A stretch of 64,000 nucleotides of DNA from Acidobacteriota bacterium (GTDB taxonomy: Bacteria; Acidobacteriota; Terriglobia; Acidiferrales; UBA7541), in NCBI GenBank assembly GCA_003223295.1, contig QHYM01000100.1, positions 48,510 through 112,509 on the forward strand, in the 5' to 3' direction. Below the pieces are notes generated by a model, which was given only the letters and a program-made list of their open reading frames with translations, did not search any database and had not been told where the DNA came from. Of this stretch, positions 1-10,146 are shown piece by piece; position 1 is the first letter of the stretch, and every line of letters begins with the position of its first letter. Position numbers and translations under genes: made by a program.

Positions 1-2
1 AC

Positions 3-269
3 GAGAATGCAAAGCCATTTGATTTTATCGGTTACCGCGAATTGCGCGCCGTCCTGCGAAGCGAACTGTCGCTGAAGCAAGCACGCGAGGCCATCCATCA
101 AGCCACGCGGCGTTATGCCAAGCGCCAGCTAACCTGGTTTCGTAAGGAACCTGCCGTGCAGTGGTTCTCCGGCTTTGGCGATGATCCGGCGTTACAAGCT
201 GACGTCTTCAGGTTCCTGGAATCTCAGGGAGTCGAGGCGGGTCGCGGGGCTACCGAGAGGAGTGTATAA
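3..269 (+). CDS. miaA: tRNA dimethylallyltransferase, C-terminal part (gene truncated by window start)
   Basis: Reading frame open from the window edge: [18 protein letters not shown]...[23 protein letters not shown]; the [13 protein letters not shown] motif is typical of the MiaA C-terminus. Confidence 0.9.
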   Translation, partial: ENAKPFDFIGYRELRAVLRSELSLKQAREAIHQATRRYAKRQLTWFRKEPAVQWFSGFGDDPALQADVFRFLESQGVEAGRGATERSV

Positions 270-332
270 TTCTCTTTCGGATGCATTCCTCCAGAAAGTG
301 TAAGACCGTATCGTGACTTCCGGCCAGCTTCC

Positions 333-1718
333 GTGACGAAATCAACGCATCAAGTTTCGACAGCGGAGCGCGCCCTACTTGTGGGCGTGGGTTGGAAGCG
401 TGCGCCCCGTTTTCCGGGCATGCCCGCGGGCGAGCAAGGCCGCGAAAATCTCTCCGAGTTGGTCGAGCTGGCGCGCAGCGCCGGGGCCGATGTTGCCGGC
501 ACCGTCTTCCAATTGCGCGAAGCTGCCGATCCCGCCACGCTGGTCGGCCGCGGCAAGCTGGACGAAATTCGTGCGGAAGCCACCGCGCACAAAGCGCCTC
601 TGATTATTTTCGACAGCAACCTTTCCCCGATTCAGCAGCGAAACATCGAAACGGCCACGGACCGGCGGGTGATTGACCGCACGCAGCTTATTCTCGACAT
701 CTTTGCGCGCCATGCGCGAAGCCGCGAAGGCCAGTTGCAAGTGGAACTGGCGCAACTGAATTACCTGCTGCCGCGCCTGACCGGGAAGGGCACTGCCATG
801 TCGCGGTTGGGCGGAAAGAGCGGCGGCGGTGGCGCGGGTGGGGCTGGAGGCGGAGCGGGGCGCATCGGCGTTCGCGGCCCCGGTGAGAAAAAACTGGAGA
901 CCGATCGCCGGCGGATTCGGGAGCGCGTGCGCAAGATTCAAGCCAATATCGACGAAGTGCGTAGGCAGCGGGCGCTCCGCCGCGAGGCGCGCAATGCCGT
1001 CCCCCTGGGGACCATTGCGCTGGTGGGCTACACCAACGCCGGCAAGTCCACTTTGTTCAACGCGCTCAGCCGCGCCGAGGTCCTGGTGTCTTCGAAAATG
1101 TTCGCGACGCTGGATCCCACTGTCCGCGCAATTCGTCTTCTCTCGAATCGCCGCGTGCTGCTGTCGGATACCGTGGGTTTCATTCGAGACTTGCCGAAAG
1201 GTTTGCTGACGGCCTTCCGCGCTACGTTGGAGGAAGTGCAGGAGGCGGCGCTGATTCTGCACGTGAGCGATGCCTCGAATCCGCATCACGATGAGCTGGA
1301 CGAAGAGGTCGAGAAAATCCTGCGGGAACTTGACGTCGCGGACCGCCCCAGGTTACGGGTGCTGAACAAGGTGGACCAGCTAAGCGCCGAAGACCGGGAG
1401 GCGATGGATGTGGCCACGGCCAGAGCAGGCGGTGGCGCGCCAGTGCTTGTATCTGCGCTAACGGGCGAAGGAATCCCACAATTGTTGCGCCGCATGGATG
1501 CTGCGATGCCCGTCGATCCTGTTCTCACGCTTTCCATCCGGCTGCCTCTGGCCGAAGGCCGCACGCTGGCGATGATTCATGCGCTGGGACGTGTCTTACA
1601 TTCGGAAATTGACGATTCGCATATGCGGCTTGACGCGGAGGTTCCTTCGTCGGTCGCGAAGCGGCTGCGGCTGAACGACTATCGAGTGAAAGGAACTTTT
1701 CAGCCTTCCTTATCGTAA
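333..1718 (+). CDS. hflX: GTPase HflX
   Basis: GTG start; HflX N-domain, RGPGEKKLETDRRRIRERV, GYTNAGKST P-loop, DTVGFIRDLP, NKVD motifs. Confidence 0.96.
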   Translation: MTKSTHQVSTAERALLVGVGWKRAPRFPGMPAGEQGRENLSELVELARSAGADVAGTVFQLREAADPATLVGRGKLDEIRAEATAHKAPLIIFDSNLSPIQQRNIETATDRRVIDRTQLILDIFARHARSREGQLQVELAQLNYLLPRLTGKGTAMSRLGGKSGGGGAGGAGGGAGRIGVRGPGEKKLETDRRRIRERVRKIQANIDEVRRQRALRREARNAVPLGTIALVGYTNAGKSTLFNALSRAEVLVSSKMFATLDPTVRAIRLLSNRRVLLSDTVGFIRDLPKGLLTAFRATLEEVQEAALILHVSDASNPHHDELDEEVEKILRELDVADRPRLRVLNKVDQLSAEDREAMDVATARAGGGAPVLVSALTGEGIPQLLRRMDAAMPVDPVLTLSIRLPLAEGRTLAMIHALGRVLHSEIDDSHMRLDAEVPSSVAKRLRLNDYRVKGTFQPSLS

Positions 1719-1794
1719 TCGTAGTTGTTGGTGAATGACGAGAGCTTCGTGGGAGTGTGTCGTTGACCTGCGAAGGTTCCGAAGTGAGGTTGCC

Positions 1795-1995
1795 ATGGCG
1801 GCTTTCTTTCTCTGGTGCATTCTATTTGTGCTGTGTTGGCCGATTGCCTTGTTAGCCCTGGTCATTTACCCAGTTGTCTGGCTGCTGACGCTGCCTTTGC
1901 GCATTTTCGGTATCGCGGTCCACGGAGTTTTGAGCCTGATTAGTGCGCTTTTTCTGCTGCCGGTGCGGCTGCTTCGCGGGCCACGCGCTATTTGA
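1795..1995 (+). CDS. small hydrophobic membrane protein, function unknown
   Basis: Internal ATG of ORF 1735..1995; highly hydrophobic (MAAFFLWCILFVLCWPIALLALVIYPVVWLLTLPLR). Confidence 0.5.
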   Translation: MAAFFLWCILFVLCWPIALLALVIYPVVWLLTLPLRIFGIAVHGVLSLISALFLLPVRLLRGPRAI

Positions 1996-2539
1996 TACTT
2001 TCGCTGCTTTCAAAGTTCTTACTCTTGAATAAACAGCCTGATATCCCGTTAGTCCTTCATTTTGGAGCACTTGGGAAGGACGTCAAGCGGGCCACCGGGC
2101 ATCCTCACCGCCTGTGGAAAACGCTGTGGAAACTACCCTTCGGGGTTTCCCCGGTATGCCTGTCCGCTCAAAAACCTGGTCAAGCGGTGATACTGGGGTT
2201 GCTTGTAACATGTTGAAGATACAAATACTTATGTCCCTTCATCGGAGATTAACACTGCTAACCAGGGCAATCTCTCGACGGCAGTCCCCTTGGCAAATTT
2301 GCACAGTTCTGCAGCAATCCCCGCGCGTGGTCGTATCACCTCGCTCCCAACTCATCTCAACTAGGGTGTTAACCACGCGGTATCTAGCGAGTGCCAAATA
2401 GGTCAGGGTCACTTTGGATTAGCTTATGACTCTGCAGGTCGCCAACTATGTTCAGACGTGTTGACGCCCCTTTTGCCGAAGTCTATAGTGAAGCAGCGGT
2501 GGCTGGAACCGCACCGCGGTACCCCGCCGTCATGCACCC

Positions 2540-3166
2540 ATGAACCTTCCGAACTCACTGACGCTGCTGCGGATATTCTTCGTGCCCGTGCTCATCGTGA
2601 TTCTCCTCACCCGCAGCCCCACGGTACAGCTCTTGGGTTTTACCATGCACTTCGAAGTTTGGGGAGTGCTGATCCTCCTGCTGGCCGCGGCAACGGATTG
2701 GGCGGATGGGTATTTGGCGCGCAGGCGTCTCCAAGTCACCACCTTGGGCATTCTCCTCGACCCTATCGCCGACAAATTACTGATTTCGGCGGCGTTCATC
2801 GCGCTGGTGGATATGCATCTGGTTAAGGCCTGGATGGCGGTCATCATCATCGGGCGCGAATTTACGGTTCTCGGACTGCGGAATATTGCTTCGGCAGAGG
2901 GTTTCACCATTGCGGCTTCTACCCTCGGTAAGACAAAGATGGTCTTGCAAGTTTGTGCCGTGGCGATTGTGATCGTGGGAGCGCGGCATCCCTCCATGAA
3001 CCCCTTGGGGCTCTTCCTGCTCTGGCTCGTGGTGATTAGCGCTCTGGTTTCCGCCGCGCAGTATTTCCTGCGCTTCTGGAGCCACGTGGACGACAGCATC
3101 AAACAGCGCCGCAAGTTGCGCATGCTCGAAGCCAGCAAGAAGTCTCAGGATGCCGTGTCTCTCTGA
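2540..3166 (+). CDS. pgsA: CDP-diacylglycerol--glycerol-3-phosphate 3-phosphatidyltransferase
   Basis: N-term MNLPNSLTLLRIFFVP and CDP-alcohol phosphotransferase signature DWADGYLARRRLQVTTLGILLDPIADKLL. Confidence 0.95.
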   Translation: MNLPNSLTLLRIFFVPVLIVILLTRSPTVQLLGFTMHFEVWGVLILLLAAATDWADGYLARRRLQVTTLGILLDPIADKLLISAAFIALVDMHLVKAWMAVIIIGREFTVLGLRNIASAEGFTIAASTLGKTKMVLQVCAVAIVIVGARHPSMNPLGLFLLWLVVISALVSAAQYFLRFWSHVDDSIKQRRKLRMLEASKKSQDAVSL

Positions 3167-3713
3167 AGGGGACCAGCGAGCCATGCTGGCACTGGCCCGC
3201 GAAGCTATCCGCGGAGCTGTCCTGCATCGTACGCTCCCCGAGGTCATCCCTCGTGAAGGAATCTTCTACGAGCGGCGCGGTGTCTTCGTGACACTCCATG
3301 TGCGCGGGCAGCTGCAAGGATGCATTGGCGTGACTGAACCTAGTGAGCCTTTGGGAGAGGCCGTGGTCCGATGCGCCGTTAGTGCCGCCATGCAGGATCC
3401 TCGCTTTACGCCCGTGAAGGAGCCTCAGCTCGAAGAGATGGGCATCGAGATTTCCTTGCTTTCTCGCCTGGAACCGATCGTTCCCGAGGCCATCGAAGTT
3501 GGACGCCACGGGCTCTTGATCGCCAAGCGTGCACAGCGAGGGCTCCTTCTGCCCAAGGTTGCCATCGAACATCGGCTCACGCGTGAACAGTTTCTCGAAG
3601 AAACTTGCCGCAAGGCAGGGTTGCCACGCGAGGCGTGGAAAGACCCAGAAACGCAAATTTTTGGGTTTACCTGTGAAGTTTTCTCCGACGATTCTTCTTC
3701 GCGGAGAATTTGA
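3150..3713 (+). CDS. AMMECR1-domain protein (AmmeMemoRadiSam system protein A-like)
   Basis: RGVFVTLHVRGQLQGCIGVTEP...AAMQDPRFTPV...LEEMGIEISLLS: AMMECR1 family motifs; overlaps the end of pgsA. Confidence 0.88.
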   Translation: MPCLSEGDQRAMLALAREAIRGAVLHRTLPEVIPREGIFYERRGVFVTLHVRGQLQGCIGVTEPSEPLGEAVVRCAVSAAMQDPRFTPVKEPQLEEMGIEISLLSRLEPIVPEAIEVGRHGLLIAKRAQRGLLLPKVAIEHRLTREQFLEETCRKAGLPREAWKDPETQIFGFTCEVFSDDSSSRRI

Positions 3714-3760
3714 CCATCCATCGCGAACGAACTCCGTAGGTTGCCGAGCGAAAAAGAAAA

Positions 3761-3786
3761 GGCCCGCGCGGGAAACCCGGCGGGCC
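3761..3786 (-). terminator. Rho-independent terminator candidate for the minus-strand gene 3813..4694
   Basis: GGCCCGC...GCGGGCC inverted repeat; on the minus strand it is followed by TTTTCTTTTT (3751-3760 rc). Confidence 0.75.
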
Positions 3787-3812
3787 GGAATTGCTCGATG
3801 AGTGTCAGTCGG

Positions 3813-4694
3813 TTATTCGATTTCGATGTAGTCGCCGGCGTACACCTCAGATGAACTGAACGTGATCATCATCGTGGACGAATTGCGGCTCGCATTGAAA
3901 ACAATACCCTCGCCGAGGATTTCTCGGGGCAAGTCGTTCCACCCGTAGCGCTGCGGCGCGCTTCCGAACCCGTACATCGTGAACTGATAATCCTTTTCCT
4001 GCGGCACCGTTTCGGCTGTCGAGCCCTGGTAGCGGAATATTCGGAAGTAATCGCCAACCTTAACGCCTTGATTCGTGCCCAGATTTACATACACGGCGCT
4101 GTTCTTCCCGAGGGCGTCGGAATGATCTTTCCCAGCCACGATCATGGCCACCGGCTTGCCGCTGACCGGCGCAAAATGATCAAACGCGCCAACTTCCTTG
4201 AAGGAAGGCGTCTGGCGCTCCTGGTAGGGCAGGACAACATCTCCGCGCTGCATATAGTCGCAGGAGAAGATGACCTGGGCCACGGAAACCTTTGGCTGAA
4301 CATTGACGACGCGAACTTGCCCCGCGTCGATATACGCCGTACCCATGGCCTTCATCAGTTTTTCCTGCCACTTGAACCACGGCGTATCGCCGGCGTAATC
4401 GTCGGGCCGCACAACGGAAAACCGGTCGCCAACGCGGACGCCTTTGTCTTGCCCGCGGTTGATGTATACGTAGTCGCCGTTTGTCCAGGTGAGCTTGTAG
4501 TTGGACTGCTCGCCGGAAACGAGCCGGAATTCTCCCGAGACCTTCTGGTCCGTCATAAAACCCGAGCAATTCACCATGTTGTAGTCGGGCGCCGTCACCA
4601 CTTTCGGAGCGGTCCGAATCTCCTGGGACGAGCTCGCCGCAGCTCCCATCAACAGCACCAATGACAAAGCAGGTATTCTCACGCGCATTTCCAA
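3813..4694 (-). CDS. secreted hypothetical protein with repeated 'YINRGQDKGVRVGDRFSV'/'YVNLGTNQGVKVGDYFRI' segments (FlgT-C-like)
   Basis: Signal peptide (MEMRVRIPALSLVLLMGAAASSSQE) and two internal related GxxxGVxVGDxF segments. Confidence 0.75.
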   Translation of the reverse strand: MEMRVRIPALSLVLLMGAAASSSQEIRTAPKVVTAPDYNMVNCSGFMTDQKVSGEFRLVSGEQSNYKLTWTNGDYVYINRGQDKGVRVGDRFSVVRPDDYAGDTPWFKWQEKLMKAMGTAYIDAGQVRVVNVQPKVSVAQVIFSCDYMQRGDVVLPYQERQTPSFKEVGAFDHFAPVSGKPVAMIVAGKDHSDALGKNSAVYVNLGTNQGVKVGDYFRIFRYQGSTAETVPQEKDYQFTMYGFGSAPQRYGWNDLPREILGEGIVFNASRNSSTMMITFSSSEVYAGDYIEIE

Positions 4695-4856
4695 GACTCC
4701 TTCGAAGACACGCCTAACCGGCCGTGCGGGGACTTTTCCTAGCGAAATTATCAGGGCTCATCCCCTGCGTCAACCAGTAGCCTGGGGTTGCTTTACACTT
4801 TTGATACGGCATACTAGGAGCCGTCTTTTCAGTAGCTTGGCGGCATAGGGTGGGGA

Positions 4857-6359
4857 ATGGGTCTCTTTGGCGTAGGAGTCCAGCGCGTTTGTGCGGTCGT
4901 GGCGGCCACGACGGCATCGGAGATGTCCCGCCAGGTGCGTACCGCCCTGCGGAGCGCCCGGACCATTGAGCTGCGCCTCGATTGGCTGCGAAGCGATGCC
5001 GAGCGTTTGCGGTTTCTACGTTGGTTGAGGAAGCGCCGCCACGCAAGTGCAACATTTCTCGCCACTTGCCGCCGTAAAGAAGGTGGCGGGAGGTTCGCGG
5101 GAGACATCGCTCGCCAGCTTCACTGGGTTGCCCAAGCTCGTGAAGCGGGTTGCCAGTGGTGCGATATCGAGATGGAAACCTTCCGCGAGTTACCGGAAGG
5201 TTTCCTGCGGGCCTATCCCGTACCTCCCCGCATCCTACTCTCGATCCACGACTTCGACCGTACCCCGAACTTGCCCCGAAACATCGTCGTCGCGCGCCAC
5301 GGTCTGGTGGATGCCGTGAAAATCGCCGCCCATGCTAGGACCATCGCCGACAGCGTGCGCCTCTTGAAAGTGGCCCGGCACTCCCGAAACTTTGTAGCTG
5401 TGCCCCTGGGGGACGTGGGCTTACCCGCGCGCCTGCTTGCCCTTCGAGAAGGTAGCGAACTCGCCTATGCGCCCGTGGCGGAGGCGACGGCGCCCGGCCA
5501 GGTCCCTCTCGACGAAATGCTTCAGCTCTATCGCGCCCACTCGCTCAATCGGGGAACACACGTTTACGGGGTGATCGGCGACCCCGTCGGTCACTCGCTC
5601 TCGCCCTTGCTTCACAATACGGGATTCACGGCGCGCCACCTGAACGCTGCATATCTCCCTTTTCTCGTGCATCGGCTCGGCGATTTTCTAAAGGCCATCC
5701 CGGACTTTGGAATCCGCGGATTCAGCATCACTCTGCCGCACAAGCAGGCCATCCTCAAACATCTGAAAGAATGCGAACCGCTGGCGGCGGAGATTGGCGC
5801 GGTCAACACCGTTGTGGTCCGCCGTGATGGCTCGCTGTATGGTTGCAACACGGATTATGTCGGCGTGCTGCGGGCGCTTCAGCGCAAGCTACGCCTACAG
5901 GGCAGTCGAGCCTTGATCTTCGGCGCCGGTGGCTCGGCGCGGGCTGCGGCGTTTGCCCTGGCGCGTGCCGGAGCTACGGTTTGCATTTGCGCCCGGCGCG
6001 AGAATGCCTCGAAGGAATTGGCCCGCGCGGTTGGCGGGGAAGTTATTCCTCGCCGTGCGCTTCGCACGGAATCCTTTGATGCCATATTGAACGCCACACC
6101 GATCGGCATGCACCCTCACGAAGCCATTTCCCCTTTGTCGGCGGGTGAGTTACAATGTCGCATCGTCATGGATCTCATCTACCGCCCCGAGAGGACCAAG
6201 CTCTTGGAGATTGCGGCGCGAAAAGGGATTGCTACGGTATCCGGGGTGAACATGTTTCTCGCTCAAGGCTTTGCGCAGTGGGAAATCTGGACCGGGAAGC
6301 GCGCTCCTGAAGCGGCCATGCGTCGTGCTGTTCTTTCCGCCCTGCGATGGCGTTCTTGA
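4857..6359 (+). CDS. aroDE: bifunctional 3-dehydroquinate dehydratase (type I) / shikimate dehydrogenase
   Basis: N-terminal type I DHQase (IELRLDWL..., ILLSIHDF, VKIAAHA); C-terminal AroE (YGVIGDPVGHSLSPLLHN, GFSITLPHKQAI, GAGGSARAAAFALA, NATPIGM). Confidence 0.94.
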   Translation: MGLFGVGVQRVCAVVAATTASEMSRQVRTALRSARTIELRLDWLRSDAERLRFLRWLRKRRHASATFLATCRRKEGGGRFAGDIARQLHWVAQAREAGCQWCDIEMETFRELPEGFLRAYPVPPRILLSIHDFDRTPNLPRNIVVARHGLVDAVKIAAHARTIADSVRLLKVARHSRNFVAVPLGDVGLPARLLALREGSELAYAPVAEATAPGQVPLDEMLQLYRAHSLNRGTHVYGVIGDPVGHSLSPLLHNTGFTARHLNAAYLPFLVHRLGDFLKAIPDFGIRGFSITLPHKQAILKHLKECEPLAAEIGAVNTVVVRRDGSLYGCNTDYVGVLRALQRKLRLQGSRALIFGAGGSARAAAFALARAGATVCICARRENASKELARAVGGEVIPRRALRTESFDAILNATPIGMHPHEAISPLSAGELQCRIVMDLIYRPERTKLLEIAARKGIATVSGVNMFLAQGFAQWEIWTGKRAPEAAMRRAVLSALRWRS

Positions 6360-6461
6360 TTTTTCCTCCTTCGACGCGACAAGAAGCCGGCACTCACGCT
6401 CACTAAACAAAAGCTATTTCTACTTTGGACTTTCGATGTCTGACCGTAAACTCTTTCATCC

Positions 6462-7967
6462 ATGATTCAGCCTGACTTCCGCGAATTCCAGCGTCTCGCG
6501 AAACAGGGGAACCTCATCCCCGTCTACGACGTATTTTCCGCGGATTTGCTTACGCCCGTCAGCGCCTACCTGCGCATTGCGCAAGGCGCACGCTACTCGT
6601 TTCTTCTTGAAAGCGTCGAAGGCGGAGAGAAAATCGCTCGCTACACCTTCGCCGGCGCGCATCCAGAAGAAGTCTTCCGCTACGGGAACGGTGCGTGTGT
6701 CCTCGAAGACCGCGAACGTCTCGTCTGGGAAGAGCGCGATCCCATCTCTTTTTTGCGCGAGCGCATCGAGCGTTTCCGCCCCGTCCGACTGCCCGGTCTG
6801 CCCCCGTTGGTTGCTGGCGCCATCGGCTACTTCAGTTACGACATGGTTCGCCTTATCGAGCGCCTACCCCAGCGTCTAGGCGACGAAATCGGACTTTACG
6901 ACGCCGTGCTCATGTTCTACCACGGCCTCATTGCGTTCGATCACGTCCAGCACCGCTTGTGGATCGTCCGCAATGTTTTCACGGAGGGCCACGGCAGCTT
7001 GCGCGCGAAATATGACGCCGCCGTGCGCGAAATCAAGAGGACGCGAGAGCTTCTCGAAGAGCCAGTCGCCGCGGAGCGCCCGAAGAAATCACCCCAAACT
7101 TCCAAGCGCGCCCCTTTGAAAGTGAGTTCCAATTTCCGCCGCCCTGAATATCTGGACATCGTTCGCAAGGCCAAGCAGTACATCCGCGCGGGTGACATTT
7201 TCCAGGTGGTGTTGAGCCAGCGCTTTTCCGTGAAAGCGCAGTCCCACCCGTTTGAAATCTACCGTGAGCTCCGCGCGCTGAACCCCTCGCCCTATCTTTT
7301 TTATCTTCAGCTCAACGATGTTGCCGTCGTCGGCAGTTCGCCGGAAATGCTCGTTAAGGTGCAGGGACGCGACGTCTTTTACCGCCCCATCGCCGGCACA
7401 CGGTGGCGCGGCAAGGATGAAGCCGAAGACCTGCGCCTGGAACGCGAAATGCTCGCCAGCGAGAAGGAACGCGCCGAGCACATCATGCTCGTCGATCTCG
7501 GACGCAACGATCTCGGCCGCGTCTGCGAATACGGCACGGTAAGAGTGGAAAAACTCCTCACCGTTGAGCGTTACTCGCACGTGATGCATATCGTTTCGAG
7601 CCTGCGCGGCCGACTGCGCGAAGATGTCGATTGCTTCGACGCTTTGATGGCTTGCTTCCCGGCGGGAACCGTCTCCGGCGCTCCCAAAGTGCGCGCCATG
7701 GAAATCATCGAGGAGCTGGAGCGCACCCGCCGCGGCATTTACGCCGGCGGCATTCTCTACCTCGACTTCGCGGGCAACCTCGATTCCTGCATCGCGCTTC
7801 GGACCATGGTCGTAAAAAATGGCGTGGCTTACGTGCAGGCCGGCGGCGGCATAGTTGCGGATTCCACGCCTGAAGGCGAATATCAGGAGAGCGTCAACAA
7901 GTCCAAGGCTTTGCTGGCCGCGCTCGAAGCCGCAACGCGCGCGAATGGGGCAGGGAAGCAGCGATGA
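6462..7967 (+). CDS. trpE: anthranilate synthase component I
   Basis: Chorismate-binding domain: [54 protein letters not shown]. Confidence 0.97.
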   Translation: MIQPDFREFQRLAKQGNLIPVYDVFSADLLTPVSAYLRIAQGARYSFLLESVEGGEKIARYTFAGAHPEEVFRYGNGACVLEDRERLVWEERDPISFLRERIERFRPVRLPGLPPLVAGAIGYFSYDMVRLIERLPQRLGDEIGLYDAVLMFYHGLIAFDHVQHRLWIVRNVFTEGHGSLRAKYDAAVREIKRTRELLEEPVAAERPKKSPQTSKRAPLKVSSNFRRPEYLDIVRKAKQYIRAGDIFQVVLSQRFSVKAQSHPFEIYRELRALNPSPYLFYLQLNDVAVVGSSPEMLVKVQGRDVFYRPIAGTRWRGKDEAEDLRLEREMLASEKERAEHIMLVDLGRNDLGRVCEYGTVRVEKLLTVERYSHVMHIVSSLRGRLREDVDCFDALMACFPAGTVSGAPKVRAMEIIEELERTRRGIYAGGILYLDFAGNLDSCIALRTMVVKNGVAYVQAGGGIVADSTPEGEYQESVNKSKALLAALEAATRANGAGKQR

Positions 7968-8527
7968 TTCTGCTTCTGGACAACTACGATTCGTTCACTT
8001 ACAACCTCGCTCAGTATCTCGGCGAGCTGGGTTGCAACGTCGAGGTCCATCGCAACGACAAAATCACGGTCGAAGAAATTGCCCGCCGCAAGCCCGAACG
8101 CATTGTCATTTCTCCAGGACCGTGCACGCCTCAAGAAGCGGGCATCTCCGTCGAGCTCATCGAACGCCTCGCCGGAAAATTCCCAATCCTGGGTGTTTGT
8201 CTCGGGCACCAGGCCATCGGCGCCGCTTTTGGCGGAATAATCATACGCGCGCCAAAGCTTTTCCACGGGAAAACCAGCCAAATCCATCACGACGGCAAAA
8301 ATATTTTCCGCAGTCTGCCCGACCCGCTCACCGCCACTCGCTATCACTCCCTCATTGTCGAAAGGAAATCTCTGCCCCGCGAGCTCTCCATCACCGCGGA
8401 AACCGACGACGGTATCATCATGGGTCTCCGTCACCGCCGCCACAAAATCGAAGGCGTCCAGTTCCATCCCGAATCCGTCCTCACTGATTCCGGCAAGCAG
8501 CTTCTCTCCAACTTCCTGTCTTTGTAG
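7964..8527 (+). CDS. trpG: anthranilate synthase component II, glutamine amidotransferase
   Basis: [55 protein letters not shown] 4-nt overlap with trpE. Confidence 0.97.
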   Translation: MILLLDNYDSFTYNLAQYLGELGCNVEVHRNDKITVEEIARRKPERIVISPGPCTPQEAGISVELIERLAGKFPILGVCLGHQAIGAAFGGIIIRAPKLFHGKTSQIHHDGKNIFRSLPDPLTATRYHSLIVERKSLPRELSITAETDDGIIMGLRHRRHKIEGVQFHPESVLTDSGKQLLSNFLSL

Positions 8528-8529
8528 AG

Positions 8530-8547
8530 GCCGGGCTTTAGCCCGGC
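8530..8547. terminator. perfect 7-bp hairpin directly after the trpG stop codon; also a copy of a short dispersed repeat
   Basis: GCCGGGC-TTTA-GCCCGGC; weak T tract, so terminator function is uncertain. Confidence 0.5.
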
Positions 8548-8559
8548 ATTCTTGGAACG

Positions 8560-10116
8560 TCACCAGTTCAAAGCAGCCAAAATCGCCCCATAAATCTCCA
8601 TCCCGCGCCAAAAATGCCCGAGCCTCAGATTCTCGTCCGAGCTGTGCTGGTGATTATCGTAATTCACGATTGGCACGCCAATCCATTGCAAGCCCAAGTC
8701 TTCAAAGATGTACATGGGCACGCTTCCCCCCGTGGATGGCATGATTACTGTGTCGCGCCCCGCCGCTCCGCGGACTACCTCCACGACGGCTTTGGACACC
8801 GGCAAATCCATCGGCGTGCGCGATGCGCGATATCCTCCTTCATAAATCACTTTCGCCACCCGCGCATGCGCGCGCCGCTCCTCCAGGGTTGCCTCGTGGT
8901 CGACAACGAAAAATCCCTGCTTCTCGATAAACGAGGCAATCTGCTCAAACTTCTTCTTGGGGTCCTCGCCCTTCACCAGCCGCGCTTCCAGCGAAGCTTC
9001 TGCCTTTTCCGGCACCACGTTCTGCGCTTGTGAGCCGACGTACGCGCTGCGCAATCCGCGGACATTCAGCGAAGGTTCCATGATCAATTCCACGAGCTTC
9101 TTTCCCCTGCCTTCCGGCTTCGCGATGCCGAGCTCGCGTTTCAGATCAGCGTCGTTCTCTGGCATTTCTGCCAGCGCCTTTTTCTCCGCTTCGCCCAGCG
9201 CTGTCACGTCGTCGTAATAGCCGGGGATCAGCACGCGCCCGTCCTCATCCTTCATCGACGCCAGCAGCCGCGACAATTCCATCGCCGGATTCGGCGCCCA
9301 GTTTCCGTAGTGCCCGCTATGCAGCGCGCGCACGGGACCATAAACCGTGACCTCGATCCCGATGTCGCCTCGATTGCCAAAGAAAACCAGTGGGCGCCCG
9401 CTCTGATGCACAGGCCCATCCGCGGTAATGAGCAGGTCCGCGCCCAGCAGATTCTTATGCAGCTCCAATGTCTTTTGCAGATTTGGCGATCCCGCCTCTT
9501 CCTCGCCCTCCAGAATCACCTTGAGATTCACCGCCAGTGGAATGCCTTTCGCCCTCAGCGCGTCCAGCGCCGCCAGCAGCGCCACGATCGGCGACTTGTC
9601 ATCGGAAGACGAGCGCGCATAGATTCGCCAGTCGTCGTTGTACGCGCCGCGTGTATTGGCGCCGTTTGTCGGGAAGGGAATTCGCTTGCCTCCTGCCTCA
9701 ATCGCTGCGCTTCTTAGCACCGGTTCGAACGGCGCGCCATCGGTCCATGCTGCGGGGTCGACAGGTTGCCCGTCGTAATGTGCATAGAAAATCACCGTGC
9801 GCTTCGCTTCCGCCGAGATCAGTTTTCCGAACACCACCGGTCCGCGTCCCGTGATCGGCAGCAAATGCGTTTCGATTCCTCTGGCTTCCAGCATTTCCAT
9901 CAAGTGCGCCGCATTCTTCTGAATGTTTGGCGCGTCGGTTGCAACATTCGGAAGGGCCAGAAATTCGCTCAGCTCCCGCACGATGCGGTCCTCGTTCTCC
10001 AGCCGGTACTCGCGCACCGCCTGGGCCAATTGCGCCGGCTTCGGAGGCCAGGTCTTTTGTCCCTGCGCTAGACACGGCAAAACGAGGGCCGCAATTGCGC
10101 CTACGATCTTCTTCAA
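8560..10116 (-). CDS. secreted M20 family dipeptidase/metallopeptidase
   Basis: Signal peptide; FYAHYDGQPVDP, SDDKSPIVALLAAL, EGEEEAGSPNL, ADGPVHQSGRPLVFFGNRG M20 motifs. Confidence 0.92.
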   Translation of the reverse strand: MKKIVGAIAALVLPCLAQGQKTWPPKPAQLAQAVREYRLENEDRIVRELSEFLALPNVATDAPNIQKNAAHLMEMLEARGIETHLLPITGRGPVVFGKLISAEAKRTVIFYAHYDGQPVDPAAWTDGAPFEPVLRSAAIEAGGKRIPFPTNGANTRGAYNDDWRIYARSSSDDKSPIVALLAALDALRAKGIPLAVNLKVILEGEEEAGSPNLQKTLELHKNLLGADLLITADGPVHQSGRPLVFFGNRGDIGIEVTVYGPVRALHSGHYGNWAPNPAMELSRLLASMKDEDGRVLIPGYYDDVTALGEAEKKALAEMPENDADLKRELGIAKPEGRGKKLVELIMEPSLNVRGLRSAYVGSQAQNVVPEKAEASLEARLVKGEDPKKKFEQIASFIEKQGFFVVDHEATLEERRAHARVAKVIYEGGYRASRTPMDLPVSKAVVEVVRGAAGRDTVIMPSTGGSVPMYIFEDLGLQWIGVPIVNYDNHQHSSDENLRLGHFWRGMEIYGAILAALNW

Positions 10117-10146
10117 GGTATTTTCTCCCGAGTTTTCTGTTCGCGA

